Assembly: GCA_002803225.1 (NCBI GenBank)
Contig: NXFV01001492.1
Span: 124,001-188,000 of the forward strand
Reading direction: 5' to 3'
DNA from: Gamarada debralockiae
Taxonomy: Eukaryota; Ascomycota; Leotiomycetes; Helotiales; Hyphodiscaceae
DNA length: 64,000 bases
The notes beneath the pieces were generated by a model. It was not told the origin of the DNA. It saw nothing but the letters and a program-made list of their open reading frames with translations, and searched no databases. Shown here piece after piece: positions 45,471 through 58,230 of this stretch (the stretch's first letter is position 1; each line of letters starts with the position of its first letter). The position numbers and the translations under genes were made by a program.

Positions 45471-46336
45471 ATGACATTCCGACCCAAAACTGGTCTCTGG
45501 TGGTCCATTAGTCATCTACCTGGCCATTGTTATCTACGAAGACGAGAATGTGGATTCGCTTACGTGCCTCCTAATTTCTGGCATCGCTCGAACTGTGCGG
45601 GCTGGATTAGGTCTTGCTGTCGTTGTTGCAAGTACATCATGCCGTGACTTCCGTTAAACGGAGTTAGTGACTTACCAACTTTGCAATCTTACCATGTAGT
45701 TAATGGATGGTAGTTCAAGAAGATCCCAAGAATAGATGTGCTTGTATTTGCTCTGGCCTCCGATGACAACTATTTTTGTATTAAATATGAGGTTCTTTCA
45801 TCTCCAAGAGACCGTCCGAACAGACAAGAGAACTCTATCGTGGGCTTTTACCTATCAACGAGTGTGGGAACAGCCTCTTCCATCAATGACAAGTGCTTGA
45901 CGACCACGAGCTTCATCCGTGCAGACTCGGAAGCAACAATTCTAAGTCCCAATTCGTCCAATTCCATGGTCCACTTTCCAAACATAAACACCATGCCTCT
46001 GTCCCAGAAGCGCTCTTTTCGTAAGTTCTTCTCCAAAAGCCAGGGCAATCTGTAGGAGCACAGTATCTCTCCAATTGAGTGTGAATGATTCCGCCATCGA
46101 AGGTGAAGGAGTCCTCATCTGTGCCCTGGCCCGGCATTTCGGTAATACCACTGTCAAGGACCGCTGTAGAAAGTTTATGGATCAAGGTGGTCGCTTTCAT
46201 ACACTACAACTTCTCAAAGGGTCGGGGAAAGTCTGTTGACGTTCTCGAGCGGGACTCTTTCCCAGTACGGAAATGAATATATCAGCCTCGTTTGCTACAG
46301 ATTAAACATTACACACTCAACCACATCCACAGCCAG
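45471..46336. other. Degraded sequence, no assignable gene
   Basis: Between the HET relic and the Mid2-like relic. Minus-strand frames near 45850-46200 read in a protein-like way (for example LLQIALAFGEELTKRALLGQ) but are broken by stops and not recognised. Possibly another relic. Confidence 0.35.
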
Positions 46337-47178
46337 TTAGTGCTCTCCCGGCTCATAGCTCTGCTCATTCCCCGGTAAGTCGTGCCGTTCGCCCAACTCG
46401 TAGTGTTGTGTCTCCTGTGTCTCATTCACTTGTAACTCGGGTTTTGCAAATCCACAGCCATCCGAAAATGCGGCCCCAACAGGCTGGTACGGCGGCCCGC
46501 TGGTTGCAGGGACAGCCTTGGTACGACGATGGCGCTGCCAGCAGAAAGAAGCCTGTGATAGATGCGGCGATCAAAAAGATGGGTATGCTGATTCTGATGA
46601 CGACTTCGGCCCTGCTGCTGAAGCTGGACGGCTTGGGGGTGGAAGTGGGGCTTCCCGTGGGCTCGAGGTAGTTGGAGAGGTGGAAAAGGGGGAGGAGCTG
46701 CTAGTTTGAGAGGTAGTTGATGTAGTCATGTTGAAGTAATGGCTGCCGAAGCCAGTAGTGAGGTTATCGTCCGTTCCTCCCCAAATTTGGAGATAAAAGA
46801 CAGGTGTAGTAATGAGGTTGAGCGTCGTCGCAACCTGCCAAGTAAAGGAGGTTTCTTGTTGTTCCGAATCAGAGTTGCTGCCCGTTGTGGAAGAACTTAT
46901 AAAAGTCCAGAGGGCTGGAAGGTAGAGCGTATACCTAGGTCACCGGATCGCCTCCGACCAGTTTGTTTTGCACCAAGAAAAGCTGGTAGCTCGAATAGTT
47001 GCTGATCCATTGTATTGTTCTTGATGAGCTGAGAGACCAGACAAGGTTACCGGTAAAGTTCCTAGTCGGGCCAGACGGCGGAGGAATCATAAACGTGTTC
47101 TGCTGGGTTTCTACTTCCGAGGAGACAAGACAGGGTAAGACAGAGGAGAGGATGGAGAATGAAGTAGAAATCCATCAT
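46337..47178 (-). pseudogene. Mid2-like single-pass membrane protein gene, frameshifted
   Basis: A minus-strand coding region split over frames. In order: a signal-peptide-like start MMDFYFILHPLLCLTLSCLL; NTFMIPPPSGPTRNFTGN and SRTIQWISNYSSYQLFLVQN, typical of fungal extracellular domains of this kind; SFTWQVATT and TPVFYLQIWGGTDDN; a Ser/Thr-rich stretch, TSTTSQTSSSSPFSTSPTTS; a transmembrane helix, ISIPIFLIAASITGFFLL; basic residues QRHRRTK; and a cytoplasmic tail PELQVNETQETQHYELGERH ending EPGEH at 46337. Frame changes occur after the signal peptide, near GGDPVT, within the Ser/Thr stretch and after the helix. Short introns cannot explain all of these, so I call it a pseudogene, or else a badly sequenced gene. 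Intact relatives act as wall-stress sensors. Confidence 0.6.
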
Positions 47179-48502
47179 CATCGAAATATACGCCTTGAAA
47201 CAGAGATTTGAAGCTCAAGATGGATAGCCCTCAAGAAGATGGAAGTGATCCCGTCAGTACGAGTATTTTGAAGGACTTTAGAGACATAGAATTGGCACAC
47301 TTGCAAACACAGCATATGGCTGAGTATCTCTACCTATTCTAAATAAAGCAAGGATTTCGGTGGTAGTTGTTACACAACTTCGCATGATCGTATCGTGGGT
47401 GCGGAAAAGAGACCTTCTTCCACTGTTTGCTGGCCTGTCTGACTGTGGCCAGATGGCGTGAGCCCCGTGAGTATGGGCTGGTGTCGGTATTTTGTGATTA
47501 CTCATAAAAAGTATTTGAACAAGGAGAGTGCAGGGGGGAAGGCTTGAATGTCGTCCAGCGATGAAAGTGGCTTGAAAGGAGGCAGCCGAAAATCCAAAAA
47601 ATCACTCAAGGAGTGGAGTCCTTGGTGAGAGTCGAGTCTGGATCCAACAACATATGTGAAGGTATCGTTATAAGATTCAAAGTTGGATGCAACAGAGCAT
47701 CTGAGACGTGGGTTGCAATCAGGTCGCCTGAACCGGGCGGCAGTCTCGCAGAAGAAGAACATTCCCATCTTTAAGATTGCTCAGGATTTGGAGAGTTGAG
47801 GATTTGACCTGTGGAGACGCGAAGTATGAAAAGAAGTAGGCACGAACAAGCGATATGTCAGGTGCCAGTTACGTGTGGATTACACGGCAATCCTAAGAGT
47901 AAAAAAGAACAAAGGTCACGGTATTTCCGGGTTTAAAGTTTAGGTATAAAATTGAGTGAGCGAGTGAGGTTTGAGCAACCCGAAGTCAAAGACAGAAGGT
48001 TCAACGCGCTAACTGGCTAGCCCCTGAAAATCGAAATCCAGGTTCTGCAAAATCTTTTCGGTGCAACCAAACCGCGAACACAAAAAAGGAGAGACATGGG
48101 ATGAATATTCCACGAGCTCTCCATTTAGAAGGAGGGACAAGAATATTAAATTTCCATCTCCTAGGATTATTCTTATCAAGATAACCAACGGCAGATGACC
48201 GATTATTGGCGGGGTAGATTTAACTCGCGGCTTTTAATGCCGGGTCTTCAACGCCAGGATGTCAATCCCAGCTTGGCCTGGCATACAAGCGTGCATGCAA
48301 ACTTGACCCCATGGCACCTTCCAAAGTAAGCTTTTGATTTCATGTAACGTGCAACTGATAACATGTGTACTTGGACGATCGCAATTTAGTTTCAATCCCC
48401 GCACAGAAGCCGTTTTCTATATTTTCATGATGGCCCCCGCAAAAGCCACAAACGCCCTGTGGCGTCTTTCACTAATACCCCTAATTTTTCTTGCCAGTCA
48501 AT
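47179..48502. other. Intergenic, 1.3 kb
   Basis: An 88-codon minus-strand frame (47502-47768) is open but not recognised. The right end is the promoter of the GH92 gene. Nothing else supported. Confidence 0.4.
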
Positions 48503-51231
48503 ATGGCAGTAATTCGCTCTTTGGCTATGCTTTTGGTTTCAGTTTCCATTAATCACGTCATTGCTCAGAATTCTAAGAATTCGACGTACGATGTTCTGCA
48601 ATATGTTGATCAATTGATTGGAAGTAGCAATGGGGGTGAGTTATTGACCAATCTCGCCCAGAGTCTGGTGCTGATGAGACTGTTTAGGAAACGTCTTTCC
48701 TGGTGCCACACTACCATATGGTATGTGACCTGAATGCGATCAAATAGTCAAGTCTCACAGAATCGCAGGGATGGCCAAGGCCGTCGCCGACACAGATTCT
48801 GGCAGCAACCAAGGAGGATTCACCATGGATGGCTCCAACATTACTGGATTTTCATCCATGCATGACTCTGGCACTGGGGGATCGCCTTCTCTCGGAAACT
48901 TTGCTTTGTTCCCGTATGCCGGATGTGCTGGCGACGATGTCGATGGATGCCAGTATCCGAAGAAATCCAGAAAGATCGCGTTCGATAATTCCTCTGTCAA
49001 GGCCTCGCCAGGTTATTTTGGTGTCACCTTGAATTCCGGAATATCAGTCGACATGACCACCACTCAACACACATCACTCTTTCGATTTAAGTTTCCAGCT
49101 GCCGACTCAAGTGGAAATGCCTCCAGTCCTCTCATCCTCATGGACTTGACAGATCTGTCTGACTCACGTCAAGATAATGGAACCATCACTGTGGATGCTG
49201 ATACGGGAAGAATCACTGGAAATGCGCGATTCCTTCCCAGTTTTGGTAGCGGCAATTATATCGCTTACTTTTGTGCAGACTTCTCGGGAGCTCCTCTTCG
49301 AGACAATGGCATCTTTGTCAACAGTCGGGCGAGCACTGATGTCAAAACTTTGACCATCTCTCGTTCTATCAATGGCTATCCACTTCCAGGAGGAGCATTC
49401 AATCGTTTCCAAAATGCAGGTGACACCATCTTGGCAAGAGTTGGAGTGAGCTTGATCAGCAGCAACCAGGCATGCTCGAGCGCTGAATCGGAGATCCCTT
49501 CGTATGATTTTAAGAGTGTCCAGACTGCAGCAGAGACGATGTGGAGGGACAAGATCAGCCCGATCAAGGCCTCCACCACTGGAGTAGATGTATCCACTTT
49601 GACCAATTTCTACAGTGGAATCTACAGGACCATGGTCAATCCCCAGAACTATACTGGCGAGAATCCACTCTGGGAGAGCGATGAGCCGTATTTCGACTCT
49701 TTCTACTGTATATGGGACTTGTTCAGATCTCAGATTCCATTTTTGACAGTACTGGATCCAGCCACTGTTGCACAACAAATCCGCTCACTCATAGATACCT
49801 ATGAACACGAGGGCTGGCTGCCAGATTGTAGGATGAGTCTGAACAAGGGTTACACCCAAGGCAAGAATCCGAATAAGCACGTGCATTGATCATGTTCTAA
49901 CCTAGATAGGCGGTTCGAACGCTGATAACGTTCTTGGAGATGCGTATCTCAAAGGAATTTCAGATGGAATCGACTGGGACAGTGGCTACGCAGCCGTTGT
50001 GAAAGACGCTGAAGTCGAGCCATATGACTGGTGCTGTGAAGGAAGAGGTGGATTAGACAGCTGGAAGGCCCTTGGATACATCCCCGTGCAGGACTTTGAC
50101 TACAAAGGCTTTGGGACCATGACGCGGAGTCTTTCTCGAACACTCGAGTACAGTTACAACGACTTCGTCATTGCCCAAATCGCGTCTGGGCTTGGAGGAA
50201 AGGAAAATGATGTGGAGAAATACATCTCTCGCAGTGGAAACTGGAAGAATCTTTTCCTGGCGTCCCAAACTTCATCTTTCGCCAACGGAACCGACACTGG
50301 GTTTGAGGGTTTCTTCCAACCCAGGTTCTTGAATAAGACCTTTGGCTTTCAAGACCCTTTGAAGTGTAGCAATATCGACACGAACCCGAACAGTGTGTGC
50401 TCGCTTCAAAACACTGGCTCTGAAACCTTTGAGAGTAGCATCTGGGAGTATTCATTGTAAGTTTCCCATCTTATTTCCGCCGACTGAGCCACTGACTATC
50501 AAAGCTTTGTTCCCCATGATCAAGCAACCCTGATCACAACATTTGGAGGACCTGCAGCCTTCGTCGAACGTCTTAACTTCCTCCACGATCAAGACATCAC
50601 CTACATCGGCAATGAGCCAGCGTTCCTCACCGTCTTCCAATACCACTATGCAGGAAGACCAGCGCTCTCTGCACTTAGGTCGCACTTCTACATTCCCGCT
50701 TTCTTCGCGCCGACCGATGCAGGTCTTCCAGGAAATGACGATAGTGGAGCAATGGGATCGTTCGTTGCGTTCTCAATGATGGGAATTTTCCCCAACCCAG
50801 GCCAAGATGTCTACCTCATCATCCCCCCATACTTCGAAAGTGTCTCAATCACGTCCCCTCTCACTGGAAAGACTGCAACAATTAGAAACGTAAACTTCGA
50901 CCCCACGTACAAGAATGTCTACATTCAATCAGCAACTCTTAACGGAGAACCGTACTCCAAGAATTGGATTGATCACTCTTTCTTCACCGAGGGCAAGGAG
51001 TTGGTCCTGACTTTGGGTGCAACGGAGAGTGCTTGGGGAACGGCTGTTGCCGACTTGCCGCCTAGTTTGGGTACTTATGAAGGCTTTGGGAATTATACTG
51101 GGAACTCCACTGCTGCGAGTAAACATCGGAGAAGGGCTGTCAGGTTTGCTGAAGTTGATTTGTACTCGGAGCATATGGCGACATTGTCAAAGACAGGAGG
51201 AGCATACTGGGCTGAGCCGGAAGGAAAGTGA
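48503..51231 (+). CDS. Secreted alpha-1,2-mannosidase, glycoside hydrolase family 92
   Basis: Calcium-dependent exo-mannosidase trimming mannose from N-glycans or wall mannans outside the cell. Five exons. The start MAVIRSLAMLLVSVSINHVIA is a signal peptide. The N-terminal beta domain shows DVLQYVDQLIGSSNGGNVFP, GATLPYGMAKAVADTDS and GGFTMDGSNITGFSSMHDSG. The (alpha/alpha)6 part shows DEPYFDSFYCIWDLFRSQIP, DTYEHEGWLPDCRMS, GGSNADNVLGDAYLKG and EYSYNDFVIAQIA. The conserved acid pair is in GNDDSGAMGSFVAFSMMGIF. Several Asn glycosylation sites are present. The intron at 49861-49909 begins GC rather than GT (GCAAGA) and ends TAG. This is the only choice that keeps the conserved TQGGSNAD junction. 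Length of about 790 residues fits the family. Confidence 0.93.
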
Positions 51232-52915
51232 TGATGGAAATCCTACTTGGAAGGTATATGGAGGATTCTCAAGGGACGTTACCATGTGTGTCGTAAAACT
51301 TGGAATCTGAATCGCCGAATTCCTTCAGCCTTTGTGTGCGTTGTCCTGTCGAAGAGTAGAAGGAGCTTGGACTACCGATGGCCGCATTCGGCGCATTCAG
51401 GTTCTGCAATGGTATAGTATGCTTATTTTCATTTAGAATAGCTTGCAAATTGATGAAGCAATGATGCAGGAGAAAGCCTGGAAACGAAATGAGGATGAGG
51501 TGGGAACTCGTATACACACACCTTTTCCGTCACCACGGACACACCCCTGATGGCGCAAATCTTTCTGGCCCCAAAACCCCGCATCACTTCACCTTGCTTC
51601 CAGACATCACTCCCACAACAGACGCCCCTCGATTCTAGACCATATGAGATTTAGCAATGTCCATCCATCCTGCACTTCCATACTTGCTTGCTACTGTCTC
51701 TCTCCCGAAGAGTGACCCAGAGCTTACAAGGAGACTGCGTAGCGGAGAAGGGTCCAAACGGCCATACCTTTGAATCTCCACCGTGCCGGAAACCTCTTCA
51801 TCGAAGGCTTAACCGTGCCTTAGGGCTGCAAGTATACATATCAGCCAACTCTCAATGCTCATACTTGATGCTACTATTTGCCAGGTCCAGAGTAAACCAT
51901 GCCTGCATGTCACGGTAGCTTCGATATGCATCGTTCAAATCACGAACCCAACTTGCCATGGAGCAGCAGACTCCTAATGTGAGCAGAGATGAGCTATATC
52001 TTCTGATTTGAGTCCTGGAAGAAAATAAGCTGGACTGGCGAATGGCTTCAACAGATACGCCTAGAAACCTCCAGGAATAGCTACCTGCTCGGACATGTGG
52101 CAGTAACGTGTAATTTCAGGTCTTGATTATCATTCCTATTCTGCCTCTCTGGATATCAGAGGAGGCGCAGCGCTTGACAAACCCAAACAAGCATAGCATC
52201 CTCTTCTGATGGACGTCTATACTATCGCTGGGTTGGACAAGTTATCAACTCGGCTCTGCATGATATGAAATTACTTGAGAATGAGAATATTTCTCAGAAT
52301 GGTCTGGGGACACTTCTTTTGGTCTAAGCTTTATTCCAGTAGTCGTGAGGGCGTTCGGAATTCTGTCTGCGTGTAAATGAGTGCATTCCTCCCGGTTGTT
52401 TACACGTCAACAAACCACCCCACAACTTTCAAATTCCAGAGAGCCAAACACCAATTTCCTCATTTTCGATGACAATTTTCACACCTTGCACTTCCTTGAT
52501 CATCGCTAGGTTTTTCTCCTTCCATTCAACATGAGTGTTAGGTTTTAGGTTTCTAGCTTTGCGCCTAACTTTCCTGTAATTCCAAAACAATCATCTTCGT
52601 GATTTGGCATCAGGGTCGCCAGAATGTATGAACGGCCCAGCAATTGTCATCCCGTTTGTTTTTAATGCTAACAGACCTAGATCTCTTCTTTACGACCCTC
52701 TTCACGTTTTCGTTCACGTGTCTATCCTTGTTCCAGTATCCGTCTTTCAACATCATTGACGTACAAATTATCGCCGCGACAACGGTCTTCGACACGTCCA
52801 GCACGTCACGCTCCGAAGTATTCTTGGTGAACACGTCAATCAACCTTTCAAGAACCGGGTCATGCTATCTTGATAATATTGTGGAAATCAATTGAGACTG
52901 TGACGGCAGAGCATC
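51232..52915. other. Intergenic, 1.7 kb
   Basis: Long gap upstream of the kinase gene. Frames of 76 to 83 codons are open on both strands without recognisable content. A long kinase promoter and 5' leader is the likely use; the T-rich stretch near 52450-52560 fits a fungal leader. Confidence 0.45.
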
Positions 52916-55900
52916 ATGAACGATCAGCCGCCTCGTCCACCAACACGTCGCGCTCCTCTTGGAGAAGCAACTCGCCGGATCAACAACGCGCAATATGACA
53001 CTGGACTTCCCTCAAAGAAGGCTTCCATCCCGCACCACGAAAGCCGCAACCATTCTCCACCCTCACCTCTTTCACAAAACGATTATTACCCATATCGCGA
53101 TGTCCAGCGAGCGGGATCACCCAGCTCCAATGTAGCCAACCCCCGACTCTCAGCCGTTCCGAAGGACTGCGTTACCGATTCGAACCGCAACTCCCAGTTA
53201 TCGACAGTCTCTACCAATGCATCGGATGGCAAGAAGATTAAATCACACATTGGGCCATGGAAGCTGGGAAAGACACTGGGGAAGGGGGCAACTGCTCGCG
53301 TACGGCTAGCACGTCATGCATTTACAGGAGAAGAGGCAGCAATCAAGATTGTACAGAAAAAGAATGCCCAAATATCCCAAGCTGGTAGTTTAGCTGCTTT
53401 AGATCAAGCAGAGTTCTCCCGACCAAATCCAGGAGATGGAACCCGGAGAATGCCAATCGGTATAGAAAGAGAAGTGGCCATTATGAAGCTCGTCCAGCAT
53501 CCGAACATCATGAGACTGTATGATATCTGGGAGAATCGAACAGAGATGTAAGTTTGCGCCATTTGCCTGTGATACATTCTCCCGTCTAACAAGTATTAGA
53601 TATTTGGTCCTAGAGTATATTGATGGCGGAGAGCTTTTTGAAGTTATCACTTCCAACGGGAGACTGACCGAAGAAGCGGCTATGTCGTACTTTCGACAAA
53701 TGCTCGCCGCCGTCGGTTATTGCCATTCCCTGAATATCTGCCATCGAGATCTAAAACCCGAAAATATACTGTTGACAAGGGAGGGACAGATCAAGATTGC
53801 CGACTTTGGGATGGCGGCTCTTCATCAGAGTCCAGATCACAAGCTCAAGACATCGTGCGGAAGCCCACATTACGCTGCTCCAGAGGTCTGCAAAGGAGGA
53901 ACGTACCGCGGCGACAAAACCGATATTTGGAGTATGGGCGTCATCCTTTATGCTACTCTTGCCGGGAGATTGCCATTTGATAGTGATGCAAGTGGTGATG
54001 ATTGGATGGCCTCTCTTCTTGCAAAGATCAAAAAGGGATCATATACAATGCCTACAGGCTTTACACCCGAAGCTGCTGATTTGATCTGGAGAATATTGCA
54101 AGTCAACCCCAGAGATAGGATTACCATGAGTCAAATCTGGAGACATTCCGCTGTGCGGAAGTACGATTACCTCGACACCTATGGAGGGGGCTACATCCCG
54201 TTGTCTCCAAGTGCGAAGGACTGCGGGCGCCCTGTTCTTCGCAGAAGCGATATCAATAAGGAGTTGTTACGACACTTGAGATCCCTGTGGCACCGCCTCA
54301 CTGAGCAGCAAGTAATGGATGCATTGTTGAGCAAAGAGTAAGTTCTAACTCTGTACCCTTGTCGATTTCGGAATACTTTTGTATGGACAACGAGCCCAGC
54401 GCACAGCATGACTGACTAATAATAGGTCTAATGACCAGAAGTTGTTCTACAGTCTTCTCGTGAAATACCGAGACGCCCAGCTGGAAAACTATACCCCTGA
54501 TCTTACATTTTCGGCAAGCGATTATCACCATATCAAAGAGCCAACGTTGACCCGAACATATTCCACCTGCCACTTTCCCCAACCAAATTCGAAAATCCAC
54601 GGACACCAAACTTCCCGTTTCACAGTTATCAGCAATGTCGCAGATACGGAACACAGTTACGACCCTTTCAAAGCATCACGCCCCCAACACCTCGATTCTA
54701 TGGGATCAGCTGATCATGCGAAAGTAACAATCCATCGGAGAGGACCAAGTGCTGAGGAGAATGAAGACTCGCTTGGAGATATGAAAGGGCTCTCCCGAGC
54801 TTCTGTATTGGTGGCAGCAGGCAGTAAACGTGGTAGACAGCAGAAGCTGGTACCTCCTCAAGTAATCGCGTCGCGGAGCTCGCTGGCAAGCTCTACGCGA
54901 AGTAAGAACAGCAACCCCCATATTCGAGCACCAGTTGGATATAAACGTGGCGTAAGCTTCTCGCATATCCGTCGGCGTTCTATAAGCAGCCAGAGAAAGG
55001 CAGATGTCAAGTCAGCTGTTGCTGATCGTCACAGCAATCATACAGAAGTTACTGACAACGGTGGTAATTCTCTGTATCCTGATGGAACTTCTACATGCTA
55101 TATTAGGTCGAAGAAGGCTCAAGCTGTGGTATCGCAGCCACTGCCATCTGCGTCAAGGCCTGGCCGTGGTAGTCAATTATGGACTGAGGATGTGCGGCAG
55201 CTAAGCAGTAGCTTGGCAATGGACTGTGATGAGGCTTTCAATCGCACTTCTGTTGTTAACGATATCGAAACTCGGGCAGACGACCCATTACAGCCAAGCA
55301 GCATCGTTAAGAAATCCTCGCCTCTTCTCACCCAACTACCAGTCAACGCACAGAAATCGAGGCTTGCATCTTTTGATAATAGACCTCTTCCTCCCCCACC
55401 AGCTCGATCGGACTCTATCAAGATTGAACTTTTAGAAGCTCGAAAGCAGGCCGAACTTCGAAAGACATCGGGTGGAGATGAGTCGCCTGGATACCTGGAT
55501 CGTATGGTGTTACATATCGATCGGCTTATGCTATCATCTTCGCCAGAGCGTCGAACATCATCTGCGCCTGCCGAAGGCAAGTATAGCGCATTAGGCCGAC
55601 CCTTGCCATCGATCTATGAGGTCGGAAAGGAGGAAGACTTCCCTCATCGATCAACAGATTTTAACAAGTATCTTGAGAGCCAACATGGGGTCAAGGCTAG
55701 CCGTATTGCATCCGCTCCCGAGCCACGAGAAACAGAAAAGAGATATCTTGATAACCGATTCATGAGATCGGAATCTGGGATGCGAGATACCATTCGTGTG
55801 GTCGACCCTTCATCTCCAAGTCCAGTGAAGGTTCCTGCACCTTTGACAATCCGAAAAAAGAGCTCACAGGGCAGTCCATCCAACCCGAAGGCAGATATTT

Positions 55901-56916
55901 TCAGTCCAGATGGTGGCAGATCCTCCAGCAGAGCAATGGTGACCGGACTCGCACTCCGACAGCAATACCTCGCTGGGTCGAGGTCTCATCTGGGACGAAT
56001 AAATGAGGACTACAGTTACGATAATCAATTTGGAAATGACAACAATACTGGCACAATTATAAAGAAACCTGCGTGGTTCAAGAGAAACTCAAAGCTTGAT
56101 GATGGGGACTTTAGAATGTCAATCAAAGCAGCCGACACAATGCCATCTCAATCTTCAAGCAATGATACAGTCGTAGGACAGTATCTCAATCCTCCTCTTC
56201 CAATCCCAACCAAGAAGAAAGGCTTCAGTCTTGGTCGATTGTTTAAGAAGCGTTCTTCAAAACCTGACATGACCATTGGTGGTGAATATCTGCAATCCCT
56301 TTATGTAGCATAAAACTAACCAGTAACCTAGCAGTTGACGTTTACGATGACGATGCAAGCCTCCCCAATTCCATTGCAGACATCCAACACCAAACCGACA
56401 CCAGAAGAAGTTCGAATAACAGCGATCCTGGAAGCCGACAAATTGAGCCTCAGCAAAATTGGCTGACCAAATTGTTCCACGTCAAGCCTGCCTCTAAAAC
56501 TATTTGCTTTTCGGTTTCAAACCGCAGAGCACGACAAGAGATTGTCACGATTCTCAAGGAGTGGAAGCGTTATGGTATCAGAGAGCTCCAGGTTGACAAG
56601 AAGAGAAATATTGTGTTCGGAAAGGTGGCTGCGAAAAATTGTAAGTTACTCGTAGAGAGCATGGCTTCCGATTAGTAGCTAACGCGGAGTAGATCTTGAT
56701 ATGAAGGAAGTGGCTTTTGCTGCGGAAGTCATGAGAGTCATCGAGCATGGCAAGAGATCTCATCTTAGCATCGCACGCTTCACTCAAGAATTTGGTGCAG
56801 CGAGTAGTTTCCACAAAGTGGTCGAAACCTTGGAGACAGTCCTGAAGTGCCGCGGAATGCTCGTCGCAGATGATCGAAAGAGACGCATGATGATCAAAAC
56901 GTTGAATTCTGCTTGA
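52916..56916 (+). CDS. Nim1/Hsl1/Gin4-type serine/threonine protein kinase
   Basis: Morphogenesis and cell-cycle kinase acting at septins and on Swe1/Wee1 control. Five exons, about 1170 residues. A disordered N-terminus of about 110 residues precedes the kinase domain: GPWKLGKTLGKGATARVRLA (Gly loop), AAIKIVQKK (Lys), IGIEREVAIMKLVQHPNI, CHRDLKPENILL (catalytic Asp), KIADFGMAALHQ, TSCGSPHYAAPEVCKGG, DIWSMGVILYATLAGRLPFD and VNPRDRITMSQIWRHSAV. Next is a helical segment, LLRHLRSLWHRLTEQQVMDA, typical of Hsl1/Gin4 (a UBA-like region). A long Ser-rich middle follows with basic patches. The C-terminus, NWLTKLFHVKPASKTICFSV and REIVTILKEWKRYGIRELQV, is a KA1-like lipid-binding domain. All kinase residues are present. 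Which of the Hsl1, Gin4 or Kcc4 groups it belongs to is not resolved. Confidence 0.93.
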
Positions 56917-57480
56917 GTTGGACCTCTTCAAGAGCAAAACGGCCGTAACCAATGTTGCTCTTGTTCTTTCAGCTGATCACCATTAGTCGATTTCATTTCT
57001 TGAGAGCGGATTTCGGGTTTCAATTCATACTTTTCTCATAGAATACCCTCGACACGATGGTAATTAATGGTCGGCAGGGTTGGATGAGTGTCTGCAGGCT
57101 TTGTTGCATAGCATTCTGCAAGCCGTATGCATTTGGAGTTGAAAGCGGAAGAGAGCTTTTAATTGAGATAATATGGTGTTGTTAATTGTAGAGTAGGATA
57201 GAACCCGGTTTGGAGTGGATGGCGAGGATCCATTTGCGGAAAGACGTCCTTCGGAGCGTATTCTTCGTGTTTGTACAGATTAATTTCACAGTGAGCAAAA
57301 GGAGAAGAAAGCCGGAAATTCCATTAAGGTGAATTAAGTGCCTGAATGCAAGTTTTTTCGTCAACAACATACGCCAGTTCCCTCTATCTACTTCTGCACC
57401 CGAGTTGTCATTTCAGACCCACTTTTTGCCTTTGTGCCTGAGGCCCACATGTAATTAAACCTAGACCGAGGCTCTGCATA
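56917..57480. other. Intergenic between kinase gene and retrotransposon
   Basis: About 560 bases of kinase 3' flank. No supported feature. The retrotransposon edge is not sharp. Confidence 0.45.
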
Positions 57481-58230
57481 AGAAGAGCCTCCCTCGCACT
57501 TTAGAACGAACAAGCTGGTTTTAGTTCGAGGAATCACATCTAGTAGCAACACTTACGAACGAGAGTCGAGTTCCGTCTCCTCTCACCCTTCGGGGCTAAG
57601 TTCGTCCGAACGGATAACGAGGAAATTCGTTCGAGACATTCTCTCCCTAGGACTCGTACTATTAGCAGGAAAGGAGGACGACCGCGAGTCCCGCCTTGAT
57701 CCTTTAAGCCTCTTCTAGAGAAATGGCCTGTCCTCAATTCGAAGCTATTCCTAGTTCTAAACCCTTTACTAAGCTTTGGAATTAGAGAAGATACAAGGAC
57801 TAACTTACCCTATAGCTGCCAAGCTTTCACTACCTTAGATGTCTTTAAAAGAACGGCACTGTATTAACGGCTATCTCAATCGGGCAAAAACATTCAATAG
57901 AATTATTCGAGTTTTACCCTTGTGGCTAGAACTATAAGGAATACGACCCGGATTAAGAAATTAGCTGCTTCACCGCTCGAAAATACTAGAGAACGGATGC
58001 ATTTGTATACTATTAAGTTATGTGATAAAATGTTAATATATACTTATCTTTACTTGAAAGAGTATACAATCAATAGAACCTTATTTGAACTTAAGGAATA
58101 TAGCTCGCTCAAACGAGCTTAAGCAATAATAGTATTCCGAAAGAAACCCCTTCAAATCAATTTCACAAGAAACCCCTTGTTTACCCTAAAGAACAAACCC
58201 AAACGACAATATATTTAATAACTTCAATAA

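Noticed and set aside
49164..49778. 204-codon minus-strand frame
   Set aside because: Antisense shadow of the GH92 gene.
57490..58230. Complete LTR with boundaries
   Set aside because: Suspected, but only one end of the element is in the window, so no repeat pair can be compared.
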